64,000 nucleotides of DNA from Branchinecta lynchi (taxonomy: Eukaryota > Arthropoda > Branchiopoda > Anostraca > Branchinectidae), in the NCBI GenBank assembly GCA_023053575.1, contig JAKZAP010000020.1, positions 14,751,998 to 14,815,997 of the forward strand, read 5' to 3'. Under the pieces are notes generated by a model. The model ran no database searches. It was not told the DNA's origin and saw only the letters and a list, made by a program, of their open reading frames with translations. Within the stretch, counting starts at the first letter, position 1, and the number at the start of each line of letters is the position of its first letter. Shown piece after piece: positions 1-12,037 of this stretch. Position numbers and translations under genes: made by a program.

Positions 1-1187
1 TTACTGACCCGCCCCATCCCAGCCCTTTTCCCCCTGCCCTCCTCCTCCTTAATTTTTTATATTGTTTTTGTATTGTTTGCACGTTTTTTCTTTCTTCCAT
101 CTGAATACACTAGAGAAGTATACAAAATAAATTAAATAGAAATAAGTATTTTTTTCAGATTAAGCTGATTGTAGATCATATTAGCTGTCCCTAAACCGAC
201 AAGTCGGCTGACATTTTGGTCCATCGGAATTTTGGCCCGTCTTTGCAAACGTCATATTTAGGCTGTAGCTCAGGCTGGCTTGTTCGTTTTGCTGGCTTCA
301 GCCTGAAGAGGAGCCTTGCCAAGAAAGGTCGGACTATCGCTTCAACAAATCTCAGCTGGCATGTCTGTTTAGTGCCATCAGATATTGAAATAATCATATT
401 AGATCCTTATCATTTTTCTTGTGTCTTATTCGTATTCGTATTTCGTATTCTTTTAATTGAATAGCTATCGTAGCACTCAAAAGAGAACGTTAAATTATGC
501 AACTATTTATTTACTTTCTTAATTTTATTTTACATACTCCGCTTTTGAAAATGGCGGGTCAGGAATAAATTACTTGCTTAAATAAAACAAACCAAGAGTC
601 TGTATAGTCGAAGGATCCAAAGGAGGAAAGAGAAAATTATAACCTATTTTTTTTTAAAGCCCTTCCTTAGTGTCGCCGTCATTTCAATTTGGTTACAAGT
701 TCTATGTTATTGAATCTGACGGCGAACCCCTAAACTATTTTACTGTAATTAAAAAAAGCAACTTCTAAAGACTGTCGAAACTAGGAATGAAGTGTAAAGG
801 TAAAATAGCATGATTGAAATGAGTTCGAGTGTCGCCTGTTTGCCGAATTCTGATTTGCGGTTTTAGTTTGCATTATCTTGTCGGATTATCAGTCGTACTG
901 TCAGTGGTACGATATGACTCACCATCCCCATTCTTCGCTCCTGTAGCGTCTTATCAACCGTTTGATCCGCGACACAGATTCGGTGACTCATTTCCCGTTT
1001 TTCCTAGATAGAGCCCTTTTGATCTCCGTGTAACCAGGAAAAGCAACTTTTACATCAAATCCCCCCCCCCCCATACACACAGCCTATCCTAAAATAGTTT
1101 ACCCCATACCAAATCTCTCCCTTGTAGGATAGCACTCCCTCACCCGAGAACCCACGATGGGCAAGATTAGCTTCGTGTAGATACTTT
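1..1187. other. Non-coding flank, no gene seen
   Basis: I see no exon with domain content or credible splice signals. At about 538-600 a short segment (a GGCGGGTC core, then AATAAATTACTTGCTT) recurs at 41672-41720. It looks like the 3' end of a LINE with a short microsatellite tail. The rest is unassigned AT-rich sequence. Confidence 0.5.
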
Positions 1188-1576
1188 AGGCGTATTCTCG
1201 CCGTTCCCCGAGGACTCCACTTGAGGAGTCCCCGCGTTTTTGTTAGTCCCGGGGACTCACTCCCGTATTCTCGCGAGTCCCCACGGACGGGGAATGCTCC
1301 GTTTATCATCCCCGTCATCAAAAAGATTCGGAGGGGAATCAATTTTTGCTGGTATTGGTGCAATGTAAAGTTAATTAAAAATAATCAGAATAAACAAAAC
1401 CTAAAATAAAGTGGACCGTCAACTGCATATTTCTTATTTGAACAAAATCGATTTTGGAAGCATTCCCCGTGTTCTCGCTGTTTCTGTACGCGGAATCCGA
1501 GTGGAGTTACTCCCTCTATTCTTGCCGTTCCCTTCGATTCCCCGAGGAGTCCTCGGGGAACGGCGAGAATACGCCT
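1188..1576. mobile_element. MITE with 31-bp perfect terminal inverted repeats
   Basis: The left end starts AGGCGTATTCTCGCCGTTCC, and the exact reverse complement ends at 1576. The match runs 31 bases without mismatch. TTT flanks both sides (1185-1187 and 1577-1579), a possible 3-bp target duplication. The 389-bp interior has further degenerate copies of the end motif and no coding potential. It is a non-autonomous DNA transposon; the superfamily is not clear. Confidence 0.75.
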
Positions 1577-1606
1577 TTTGTATTTTACCTACTGTGTTGT
1601 TTCTTA

Positions 1607-1626
1607 GGGGGGGGGGGGGGGGGGGG
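1607..1626 (+). repeat. Poly(G) tract, 20 G
   Basis: An uninterrupted run of 20 G. Similar G or C runs of 9-18 bases occur at about 1059, 2351, 5241, 10090, 16040, 43878, 58251 and 59318, mostly inside repeat families. Confidence 0.9.
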
Positions 1627-1729
1627 TCATAAGGCTTGTTCGTCACACCCCTGTTTTTTTGCCTTTACTCACTAGTGTTTTTCCCAAATAAGGAGGTTCG
1701 GTCTCACCATCTCCTGGCGACTTCTCACC

Positions 1730-2330
1730 CAAAACTTAACTCACGGGTAATTTGGACCCACTTGCCCATGAACGTGGAGGGTGGTTCAAGTCTACATATA
1801 TATTCCCAACTGTAAGATCCACAAGCTCAAGGAAATTCATTTATTGTCAAGTTAAAAACATTAACAACTGGGCAATCGGGGCCCAGTTGCCCCTGAACCA
1901 AGGGGGAGCGGGGTTGGGCTCCCCAGGAAGTAAAAAGGGACCCCAATGCTCACAAGCCTACCAAGTTTCAACTTGATACCTGTTGAGTCCTGTCACGAAC
2001 TTTACTCTTGAGCATTCTGAGCCCAGTTGACCATGAACCATGTGGGGAGGTGCAATTTTAAAAGTAATTTCCCAGCCCTGGGATCTACAAGTACAAGGAA
2101 TTTCATCGTCCTATGTCCGTCTCTGGTCAAATTATTAACATTAGCCTATTCACTGAGCAGTTTGTGCCCATTTGCCCCTGAACCGGGTAGGTATGGGCGG
2201 GTGGGACCCCTCAAAAGGCACATTTAGACCCAATACCCACAAGTGTACAGGTCTGAACTTGATACCTGGACTGGTTCACGAGTTATGAGCCCCACAAAAA
2301 ACGGTGAAAACCGAAAGCTGAAAGCTGCTA
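1730..2330 (+). repeat. Repeat family J, copy 1 (tandem monomers)
   Basis: Degenerate monomers of roughly 120-150 bp. Each contains a 'cagttgcccctgaacc'-type block, then 'gggatctacaagtacaagg' and 'tttcatcgtcctatg'. An inverted copy of the same family lies at 21470-21930. The right end here, with 'acgagttatgag' and 'acggtgaaaaccg', matches the left end there in reverse. Short open frames inside are by-products of the repeats. Confidence 0.65.
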
Positions 2331-2828
2331 TAGTGCTCTCAAGAGTACTACCCCCCCCCCCCCACCCCCGTCAACTGAGCCGTTTTGCGTCTTAGTGTAA
2401 TTTTGTCCGTATTTTTTCAAGCCAGTTTTCTAAACGAGTCCTTACCTGCCCAGCCGGCCCTAGTAACAGGTCCGAATTTCTATGACATGACGACTGTTAC
2501 GTCAGAAAAGTCGAAATAAAGAATTTGTTGATTTCTCTGTTTATTTACCAGATGTGGCAAACCTTGTCGGGTGTTAATTAGTTAATCAACTGTGGCGAAG
2601 TGAATAGTTCGACTAAATCCGGCGAAAAGGTTACGTTTCTTTTTTAACTATTGAATAGATGGGTTTAGTCGGGAGGCCTAGTGAACGTATTTCCGTGCAA
2701 TTAAATAAGAACCGAACACAGGTCCTTCAGATTTGTCAAAACGTAATTTGTTGACGACATTCAGTTGTGTGTCTTTTAATTGTTTCTCGAACTCCTGGCT
2801 AGTTCTTCTCGGCTATTTTTTTTTTATT
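2331..2828. other. Unassigned spacer
   Basis: Contains a C tract near 2351-2364 and AT-rich unique-looking sequence. No gene, RNA gene or clear element end is visible. Confidence 0.5.
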
Positions 2829-3570
2829 CCAAAACATAAGTGGAGGGATACCTGTGACACTGCAAAAGCTGTCCGTCTGTGCGCATTATAACTCTCGAAG
2901 GGAATGAGATATTTTATTGAAACTTGGTGTGAGGATTCTTTGGGTCAAGAGTAAGGTCAAGTTCGTAGATGGGCTCTTTAGCCCTACATGTAGGGGAGGG
3001 GGAGGGGGGGGTCCAAGTTAAGGGGCAACAAAATATTTTTTTAAAAGCTATTAAGATAGTTGATTCAGGGGTAAGGAGACATGCTGAATCCGAATATGGA
3101 AGTTATTTTCTTGCCGGACAAGTAGTTCACCCGGAATCTGGCGAAACCGGAAACAAAATTTGTCGATCAGTTTTCGGCTATAGCAGACCCTACCTTTATT
3201 CTCAAACTAGTATAGATCTGCGCGTGGATGCCAACACTCATTTGTTTATTCTTTTTGACGTCGGAGAGATCTAGTGTAATCGAAGGTCCAAGGGATTGAT
3301 ATATAATGTTCAAGCGAGGATGTTGTTCAATGAGGATCCACTGGTAAAGTACAGGTCAAGTTCGTAGATGGGTCCTTTAGTCCTATCTGTAGAGGCAGAG
3401 GAGGATTTCGAATTTACGGTAAAAACATGTATGTTCTATAAGCTAATAAGATATTCATTGCTGGGTGGGGGGTAAGGAGGTCCGCTGAACAGACGGACGG
3501 ACGGACGGACGGACAGACGGACAACTTTTGCGATGTCATAGGTATCCCTCCACTTACGTTTTGGGATCCC
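2829..3570 (+). mobile_element. Family A element, copy 1 (rearranged)
   Basis: The left end carries the family A terminus (taagtggagggatacct, then a CCGT-type microsatellite). It is followed by monomers containing GGACAAGTAGTTCACCCGG. The right end (3484-3570) is the same terminus in inverted orientation, ending in the palindrome TTTTGGGATCCCAAAA. The middle jumps between partial forward copies, so this is a rearranged or composite copy. Confidence 0.65.
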
Positions 3571-3687
3571 AAAAACACACTAAATAGACTTAAAATTTGT
3601 ACACAGTGACAAGCACATTAATCGGGTTCAGGAATGAAAAACTGGCTAAGAATTTCATGGGCTGAGAGGGCAGGATGTTTAGGTATG

Positions 3688-3728
3688 TCATAGGTATCCC
3701 TCCACTTACGTTTTGGGATCCCAAAAAC
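3688..3728 (-). repeat. Solo terminus of family A
   Basis: A fragment with 'gtcataggtatccctccac' and the tip TTTTGGGATCCCAAAA, without element body. It lies about 120 bp after the previous copy and may be left over from a nested or abortive insertion. Confidence 0.7.
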
Positions 3729-3747
3729 GTGAGATAAACGAGTTTGA

Positions 3748-4052
3748 GAGCGTGTTCCACCCTACTTAACCTAGTTACTACGCATGACGTCACGAATTCT
3801 GGCTTCTTGGTGTCAAGGCTGGAACACATTTTTCTATTTTCTCCAAAATGTCTTGCCACGGGCTGATCCAGCCAATCACATCGCAGAGATTCGTAGTTAC
3901 CCCGCTTACCACGCTCCCGAGCGTGGTAAGCAAATAGTTACTATTAGTTACTATTTCGAGAAGGTTGGAACGATCACCGTAGTAACTTTTTTCGAGGTTA
4001 GAATGAAATTAGTAACTATTAGTTGCTATTGTTTGAAGGGTGAAACACACTC
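3748..4052 (+). mobile_element. MITE family C, copy 1 (PIF/Harbinger-like)
   Basis: 305 bp. The ends are inverted copies of GAGCGTGTTCCACCCT, though the right end is diverged. Flanks are TGA on the left and GGA on the right, an imperfect 3-bp duplication. The interior repeats 'gttactattagttactatt' and shares 'atgacgtcacgaattctggc' with the other copies. No coding capacity. Confidence 0.75.
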
Positions 4053-4602
4053 GGAGGGTCGTCTGTTTCCTTAATCGTCATTTACAGCTTTTAAGTAGCA
4101 TCATCTTTTCGCATACCTTTATCAGTTGCGTGATTGTGGTACGATTTGCTCGCGGAAGCTGACTTTGACTTTCTCTGTAATAACGACTAATAAGGATGAT
4201 TAATCAAGATAACATCCTGATAATAAAGAAAAGTATTTTTACACGTGACATTTTTTTTTTAAAGCATTATTTCCCGCTGGAGAATCCCCCGACCCAGAAA
4301 TTTCCCCATGTCAAACCCATCTGTAGGAAAGCTCTCCCACCCGAGGACACGCGTCTGCTGACACGTTTCGCTTCTTATAGGTAGCGCATATCTTGTGTTT
4401 TCCCTGCGTTGGTCGCGTGTACCCACCCCTCCACCCCTAAAGCAGGCATTATTATAGAACGAAAATACCCAAAACGTCCGTTCTTCATGGTGTTAGGGCA
4501 CGCGATCAGGGATGGGCAGTCGCGAATAGTCTAATCAGTTCCCTACGGAAAAGCTGAAATATTTTCATCTTTGTGAGGAAAATGCAGGAAATCCGGTAGA
4601 AG

Positions 4603-6875
4603 ATGAGCTACGAGCTCGTATGGCACTTGTTACAAGTAGGTGGTACAAGAGATTAGATGAGAACGTTACAGAATACCCCGCCATCCAGAAATATGGTTCG
4701 GACCTAGAAATAGGATATATAGTTTCACTTAAGTCTGAGCATTTCCGGCGTCGCCTCGGGTCATCTAGGGCAAATGACTTTCCTACCTTCTAAGTTTCAA
4801 CCCAATAGATCCACTCGTTTGGTCCCTAGACATGCCACACGATTTCCCGTACCCCACTCCTACTCCCTCGACCTCAGCCGAATCTGGTTCAGACTCTTAA
4901 TGGATCATCTAAAGTATTTTACCATACAAACTATCAAGTTTCACTTGAATCTGAGGATTTTGGAGGAACTTCCGGTACCCCCCCCCCCCCACTCACCGTA
5001 GTCGAATGAGACTCGGACCTCAAAATAAATATCTAGGGCATATGATATCTATACGTTCCAGGTTTCATTCAAATCCCTCCATTTGTTTACCCCCTATGAC
5101 AGCAACAGCATTTCCAGACTCCCCCCACTGTGGCTGAATACGACTCGGAAATATAAATGTCACATCTCCGACATCTCATCTTCCTGTCCATCAGGATTGA
5201 CTGGAATCAGAGCCTATTCTATCTGCAAATTTCCGGTTCCCGCTACTCCCCCCCCCCCATACCTTGGTTGGATGCAGTCCGGACGCAAAATAACAAATCA
5301 AGGCCGCATAAACTCGGTACTATCCATCTTGCATCCCAATCTGTCCATCCCTTTGGTTTCGTGCATGTCAAAAAGTTTCCAGACCCCCCCCCACACCCCC
5401 CAAAACAATAAAAAAAATTGCCCACAGTGAGAGGATCCGGTCCGGTTGTGACAGTCACGTATCTGGGGCTTGTGCTTGTTCTTTCCACCAAGTTTCATCC
5501 CGATCCCTCCACTGTAAGCGTTTCCCAAAATGTCCGGTCCCCCCTCCAACTCTCCCCAATGTTGCCGGATCTGGTACAGATTTAAATGGGACGTCTGAAA
5601 CACGGTTCTTTCTATATATAAAGTTCCATTAAGATACGATCACCCGGTCGTAAGTAAACAAGACCAAAGGTGTCGATGGGATCCCAAAAATCTAAGATTT
5701 GATCCAGACAATTCTGTCTTGTCTTCGCCAGGCTAATCATCAGAGAAAACCGAGTTCAGATATTCTATCTATCTATATATACCTCTATAAGCCATATCTA
5801 TTTTGACGATATTGACCGAAACTTCCTGCCTTACTACTGCCAAATTTGCGGTTTCGCCCGAATTCCAAGTGAACTACTAGTCCAGCAAAAAAAGAAAAAT
5901 CAGAAACGAAGCCGGCGTATCTCCTTATCCCTATAAAGAAATCTAATCAACTTTAAATAAAATTTTGACTTAAAAAAAATGCGGGTACAACCGGATTCCG
6001 GACTAATTATATGTCCGGGTAAAAAATGATCATTATATACAGACTCAGCGTCTCTTCTTACCCCTAAATCATCTAATCAACTTCAGATAAAGCTTTTACT
6101 TTTAGCATATTTTCCGGTTTTGGCCGGATTACACGCGAACTAGTTGTCGGGCGAGAAAATGGTTTTCACCATCGGGTTCAGTATGTCTTCTAACCCATAA
6201 ATCAAACATTTAATCAACTTCAAATGAAACTGTTACTTTTAACCAACTTTCCGGTTTTTCCGGATTCCGGACGAACTACTCGTCCAGCGAGAAAATGGTT
6301 TTCACCATCGTGCTCAGCATGTCTTCTTACCCCTAAATCAAACATTTAATCAACTTCAAATGAAACTTTTACTTTTAACAAACTTTCCAGTTTTTGCCGG
6401 ATTCCGGACGAACTACTTGTCCGGCGAGAGCTCAGCATGTCTTCTTACCCCATAATCGACTATCACATTAGCTGTTTAAAAATATTTTGTTTGTCCCTTA
6501 AATTGAACCTCCACCCCCAAATATAGGTCTACAGAGCCCTTCTACGAACTCGACCTTACCCTTGACCCAAAAATCCTCATAACAAGTTTCATCAAAATAT
6601 CTCATTCCCTTCGAGAGTTATCGTGCTTACAGACGGACGGACGGACGGACAACTTTTGCGATGTCATAGGTATCCCTCCACTTACGTTTTGGGATCCCAA
6701 AAATACCTCATTTTTCCGGATTCCCCCTCCCTCCACCCCAGATGCTTGGATCGGATAACTGACTATTTCTAATTTAATCTGGTCGGGTCCCTGCTATGCC
6801 TACCAAGTTTCATCATCCTAGCTTATGTGGAACCCGGACCAACAAACCGACGGACGGACAGAAATTGCGATAACC
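4603..6875 (-). mobile_element. Family B element, copy 1, split by a family A insertion
   Basis: Reading inward from 4603, 'agctacgagctcgtatggca' matches the reverse complement of the 3' end of the copy at 8413-10600. The body stops at 5657 and resumes at about 6704 ('tttttccggattccccctcc'). It runs to the other terminal region near 6875, with 'gacggacagaaattgcgat'. The interval 5658-6703 is a complete family A element, so A inserted into B. No coding capacity. Confidence 0.7.
5658..6703 (-). mobile_element. Family A element, copy 2, inside family B
   Basis: A 1046-bp inverted copy from 'acaagaccaaaggtgtcgat' to the tip TTTTGGGATCCCAAAA. The interior holds about four diverged monomers of roughly 120 bp, each with a CCGG-rich core (CCGGATTCCGGACGAACTA) and an AT-rich spacer. 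Because it interrupts a B element, its ends are well defined. Its two tips share only the GGGATCCCA core, so this is not a classical TIR transposon. Confidence 0.75.
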
Positions 6876-8412
6876 GAAGACTTCTGTTGGTGGATAGAAT
6901 TTTTCGTGTTTCGTTTTTTTTAACGGCCAGATTTTCTGCACTTTGCCTGCATCATAAAGTAGAGAAAATATTAATTTTCTCGTATGGAATTGATGATGGT
7001 ACCTACAATCATGTCACGAGCGACCACTCGAACCTGATAGTCTGCTCGCAGCAGGGTGAACAATTTCCAGCCAGTTCTCTAACGAACAGGTCGCTGGGCG
7101 AGTTGCTACCTGCCTAGCCGGCTTTAATAACAGGTCTGAAGTCCGTATAATGTCGCGAATATTGCGTCAGAAACTCGGAAAACTCGTAAGGATTAATTCA
7201 TTTTCGATACCACTGTGGTGTATTTAGTTGGATGGCAACTAGTTAAACAAGAGTGACCAATTGACAAAGTGGAATTAGTATTGCGACTCGTGGCGCAATG
7301 GTTTAAACAAGAGTGACCAATTGACAAAGTGGAATTAGTATTGCGACTCGTGGCGCAATGGTAATTTTGTTTCATCTACTTGGGATTAGGTGAGAGAGAT
7401 AAAGCTTGGCGACTATAGTAGGCTACCGACACCGAATCTTGCCAATCTGTCAAACATTTGATTGCCGAGACTTTCTTCCGCATCTGATAAATAGTTTCTT
7501 GAATATTCGGGACGTTTTTTCCGGCTGGGATTTGTTCTCAGAACAGGAAGGCCAAAAATTGACTCAGTTTGATAGTTGCCGAGTAAAGGATTGGTATTGC
7601 GAAAAGGTAAAAGAGTGTTAATTGTGATGAATTTCTTGGGATTGGATGGAAATAGAAGTGACCTAGTCATATTAGAGGATTGCTAATCTTTAAATATACT
7701 GGAAAACAGTATCCATTTTACTCACGATCTTTCCCCTCCCATATCCTCAATGGCTACCTTTTAGAAGACGAATTTTTGCAACAGCCTCCTTATTTCTCGG
7801 CCTATATTTATAATAGAAATAAAGATAGTGCAGATTTTAGACTTGGAATATCGGGGGGAAGTCTTCATTGGGGGGAAGTAGTGTTTTCCCCTATATCATT
7901 TCAAAAATTTTCATTTTCATTCCATAACCTATACAGTCGTTCGAAACTGGTGCAGACCCGCCTATTGCGTAAGCGAATTCCCTTTTATTGCGAATGATGT
8001 TCAACTTAACCTTACAAATACTAGCTTTAATGTTTCTTTAAATTCGTACAATTTTCCGCATGCGCTGCTGTGTTTCTTGGCTATTGTTTCTAACTGGTAT
8101 GACTCGTGAGCGTTGCCTGACATCTGCCAGTCGTATAATTTAAGGTAGTCACCTCTCATACCCAAACCCTTCAAACTGCCCCTGAGCTGGATCAGAGATA
8201 CGACTACTTCAACGCTTGCAGTTATCACGAATTTACGAAGAGATGAAATAGGTGCCACCCCCCTCGAGTTTTGACTAAGCGACGCCCCAGGCCATGGGTG
8301 TGCGGCAGTTCTAAGAACTTTTTGAACTAGCTTTTCTACAGCAGTGGTTCCCAACCTTTTCCGTACCGCATACCCCTAATCAAGGTTCAGAAAGGTTGCT
8401 TTTTACATTTTT
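6876..8412. other. Unassigned spacer with a small tandem duplication
   Basis: No convincing exon. Apart from the 60-bp tandem repeat annotated separately, it looks like unique AT-rich sequence. Confidence 0.45.
7242..7362 (+). repeat. Two exact 60-bp tandem units with a tRNA-like A box
   Basis: The unit beginning 'ttgacaaagtggaattagta' is repeated with a 60-bp period and no visible mismatch. Each unit includes GACTCGTGGCGCAATGGT, close to the 5' end of a eukaryotic tRNA-Trp (A-box region). No B box follows, so this is not a tRNA gene; a tRNA-derived fragment is possible. Confidence 0.7.
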
Positions 8413-10600
8413 TATGGCACTTGAGCTTACTCAAGTGCCATATAGCGATTGTAATTTCTGTCTGTCAGTCGGTCCCGGTTTTGCTAGTTCGGGCACTTCC
8501 AGATAAGCTAGGACGATGAAATTTGGCAGGCATATCAGGAACTGGACCAGATTAAATTAGAAATTGTCGCTTCCTCGATCCGACCATCTGGAGGGGAGTG
8601 GGGGAGGGGGAATCCGGAAAAAATAGGAAAAATTAGATGTTTTTAGCTTACGAACGGGTGATCTGATCTTAATGAAACTTGATATATGGAAGGACTGCGT
8701 GATGAAACTTGGTGGAAAGTACAAGCAAAAGTCCTAGATACGTAACTGATAAAACCGGAACGGATCCGCTCACTTTGGGGGAGTTTGGGGGGGGGGGAGA
8801 AGTCCGAATTTCTAGTGATCCCGCGAGTTCTTTGCTTCCTGATGTGCTGGGACGACGGAAATTGACAGGTATGTCTGGGACCCGACCAGATTAAATAGGA
8901 AAACGTCAATTCCCCGATTCGACCATCTGGGGGGGGGGGAGTGGAGGGAGGGTGAAGCCAAAATTTTAGGTATTTTTAGCTTGCGAACGGGTGATAGGAT
9001 CTTGATGAAAATTTATATTTAGGATGAGCCCGTGTCTCAGACATCTCACTTTATATCCGGGCCGGATCCGATGACACTGGGGGGAGTTGGAGGAGGTAAC
9101 CGGAAATTTTGAGAAACGCTTAAAGTGGAGGGATCGGGATGAAACTTGGTGGGAAAAACAAGCACAGGTCCTAGACACGTCATTGACATAACCGGACCGG
9201 ATCAGGGCACTGTGAGGGAGTTGGGGTGGGGGTCCGGATTTCTAGCGATCCCGCGAGTCCGGCATACTTCATGATGTCCTAGGGCGATGAAACTTGGCAG
9301 GTATGTCAGGGATCCGAACAGATTGACTTGAAAACAGCCGTTTCCCCGACCCGACCATCGTGGGGGGAGTGTGTGGATGGGGAGTCCGGAATCTAGTGGC
9401 GTGCATAACTTTTGAACGGGTGATCGGATTTGAATGAAACTTGTCTGGTGAGCTATCGCCTCGGACGTTCAGTGTCACGTCCGGGTCGGGTCCGATACCT
9501 GTGGGGATGGGGGGGGGGGGGGGGTAGAAAACTCAAGAAACTCTAAAAGCAGAGGGATTGGGACGAAACTTAATGGATGGAACAAGCATTAGGCCTAGAT
9601 GAAATTAACGGAGCCAGATGGTTGCGGGGCTCTGTGGGGGGAGTTGGAGGGGGTTTCCTGGAATTCCGGTAGTCGTGAGTTAGAATAGTTCCAGATGTAA
9701 AACGGCAACGAAACTTTGCAGGCATATTAGCGACCCGAATTATCTTGACTTAAGGACCTGACACAACATACCCCCGGAAACTTCCGTTCCTAGATCCGAG
9801 CATTTTTTGGGGAGCAAGAGAAGAGAAATATGGAAATTGACTTCTATAAATTGCGAACGAGTGGTCTGATTCGAGTGAAACTTCATGGGTGATACGAATC
9901 CATGGCCTCGACATGTAAAACATGCCTTCGAACCATATGCGACCACGATTAGGGGAATTGGGGGTGGGGGGACTTTTGACATGCACAAAAACCAAACGGA
10001 TGGACCGAATGAGACGCAATTCGACAGTGCCGAGTTTATGCGGCCTAGATTTGTTATTTGGCGTCCGGGCCGGATTCGGCCAAGGTAGGGGGGGGGGGTA
10101 CTGGATACTTGCAGATAGGCTATGCTCCAATTTCAGTCAAACTTGATGGACAGGAACAGGGAATTAAGAGATTGGGCCCGAACCGGCTCCGACTACGTTG
10201 GTGGGAGGGGGGGGGGGGTACCGGAACTTTCCAAAAATGCTCAGATTCGAGTGAAACTTGATAGATGGTATAAACGAAGATGCTTTAGGTGGTCGATTTT
10301 TTTTATTCCGAACCAGATTCGGCCACGGTAGGTGGAGATAGATTGAGTACCGGAAATCGTGTAGCACGTCTAGGGATCAAACAAATGGATTTATTAGGAT
10401 GAAAGTTTGAACAGTCATGTGCATTTGCTACAGACAATCGAGACGATCTCGGAACTGCTCAGAAACGAGTGAAACTAAATATCCTATTTCTATTTCCGAA
10501 CCGCATTTTTGGATGGCGGGTGTATTTTGTGACGTTCTCATCTACTTTCTTGTACAGCCTACTCGTACAAGTGCCATTTGAGCTCGTAGCTCTTGTTTTT
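8413..10600 (+). mobile_element. Family B element, copy 2, apparently full length
   Basis: 2.2 kb. It starts with a terminal hairpin (GGCACTTG, short loop, CAAGTGCC) followed by 'atagcgattgtaatttctg'. It ends with 'caagtgccatttgagctcg', the short palindrome GAGC-TCGTA-GCTC and a T run. Between them are several diverged monomers of about 270-340 bp, each with 'gaacgggtgatc.gat..tgatgaaactt' and a G-rich block. No protein domain was found; the open frames inside are low-complexity. Confidence 0.7.
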
Positions 10601-10930
10601 ACTACGATCGGAACGTCAAAATGACGATGGTCGGAACGTCAAAATGACGATATTAGTGTCATCAGTGATAAGGCGTGTAAATTTGAAATTGCGAACAACG
10701 GAGTATCCGATTTTGAGGACAGTGCTGAAACCGGATAATCCCTTATCTCATAAATATTGTACTCATAATTATACTCATAAACAACTGAAGCGAGGCATCA
10801 AAGCTATAGACTAACTTGGTTTGGGGCCTTCGCGTACCCCGTGCGAGGGTCTCTCGTACCCCTTTGGGTACGTGTACCACCTGTTGGGAACCCACTGCTC
10901 AACAGCCTTGTTAGTTTCTACCAGACTCAG
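10601..10930. other. Unassigned spacer between two elements
   Basis: About 330 bp. It includes a local duplication ('cggaacgtcaaaatgacgat' twice near 10610-10650). Nothing else is recognised. Confidence 0.5.
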
Positions 10931-12037
10931 TTTTTGGGATCCCAAAACGTAAATGGAGGGATACCTATGACATCGCAAAAGTTGTCCGTCTGTCCGTCCG
11001 TCCGTCTGTGCGCACCATAACTCTTGAAGGGAATGAGATATTTTGATGAAACTTGGTGTGAGGATTCTTTGGGTCAAGAGTAAGGTGAAGTTCGTAGACG
11101 GGCTCTGTAGCCCTACATTTAGGGGTGGGGGAGAGGGTCTAAATTAAAGGGCAAATGAAATATTTTTAAACAGATAATGTGATAGTCGATTATGGGGTAA
11201 GAAGACATGCTGAACACGATGGCGAAAACATTTTGTCATCGGACTAGTAGTTCGCCCGGAATCCGGACAAAACCAGAAAGTCTGTTACAAGTAAAAGTTT
11301 TATTTGAAGTTGATTAGATGTTCGATTTAAGGGTAGGGAAATATGCTGAACTCGACGGTGAAAACCAGAACCATTTTCTTGCCGGATACGGAGTTCGTCC
11401 AAAATCCGGCCAAAACCGGTTTTTGAAGAAAAAAAGTTTGTTAAAAGTAAAAGTTTTATTTGGAGTTGATTAGATGTTCAGTTTAGGGGTAAGAAAACAT
11501 GCTGACCGCTTCTGTGAAAACAATTGTCTACCCGGACAAGTAGTTCGCCCGGAATCCGGCCGAAACCGGAAAATTATTAAAAGTTAAAGTTTTATTTGTA
11601 GCTGATTAGATATCAGATTTAGGGGTAAGAAGATATGCTGAATCCGTATATGACAATCATTTTTCACCCGGACATAAAGTTCGACCGGAATCCGGCTGGA
11701 GCCGAAAAATTTGTCATAAGTTGAATTTTTATTTGAAGTTGATTAGATGTCCAAGTATTGGGGAAAGAAGATACGTTGAGTTCGTTTTTGAGTTTTCTTT
11801 TGTCGCCGGACAAGTAGTTCAAAACAGATATGACTTATAGGGGTAAACACACATGCTGACTCCATGTCTGAACTTGGTTTTCTGAGATGATTAGCTATTT
11901 GGCCTTAATCTGTTTCTGAATTTTAATAAAAAAATGTTCAAGGAGATTGGCGAAGACTGGATTATGCAAAGACAAGACCCAATTGTCTGGATCAAATATT
12001 GAATTTTTGGGATCCCATCGAAACCTTTGGTCTTGTC
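10931..12037 (+). mobile_element. Family A element, copy 3, full length
   Basis: 1107 bp. It begins TTTTTGGGATCCCAAAACG, then 'gtaaatggagggatacctat' and a CCGT microsatellite. It has four or five monomers with CCGGACAAGTAGTTCGCCCG and 'gaagttgattagatgttc', and ends 'gggatcccatcgaaacc' then 'tttggtcttgt'. Same length class and order as the copy at 5658-6703, in the opposite orientation. Non-coding. Confidence 0.75.

Noticed and set aside
7242..7362. tRNA-Trp gene suggested by GACTCGTGGCGCAATGGT
   Set aside because: Only the 5' region is present in each tandem unit; there is no anticodon arm or B box.
8643..10367. Many overlapping open frames of 60-126 codons on both strands
   Set aside because: They follow the monomers of family B and the G/C tracts. 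The same peptides recur in every copy in both orientations, as expected from repeats.
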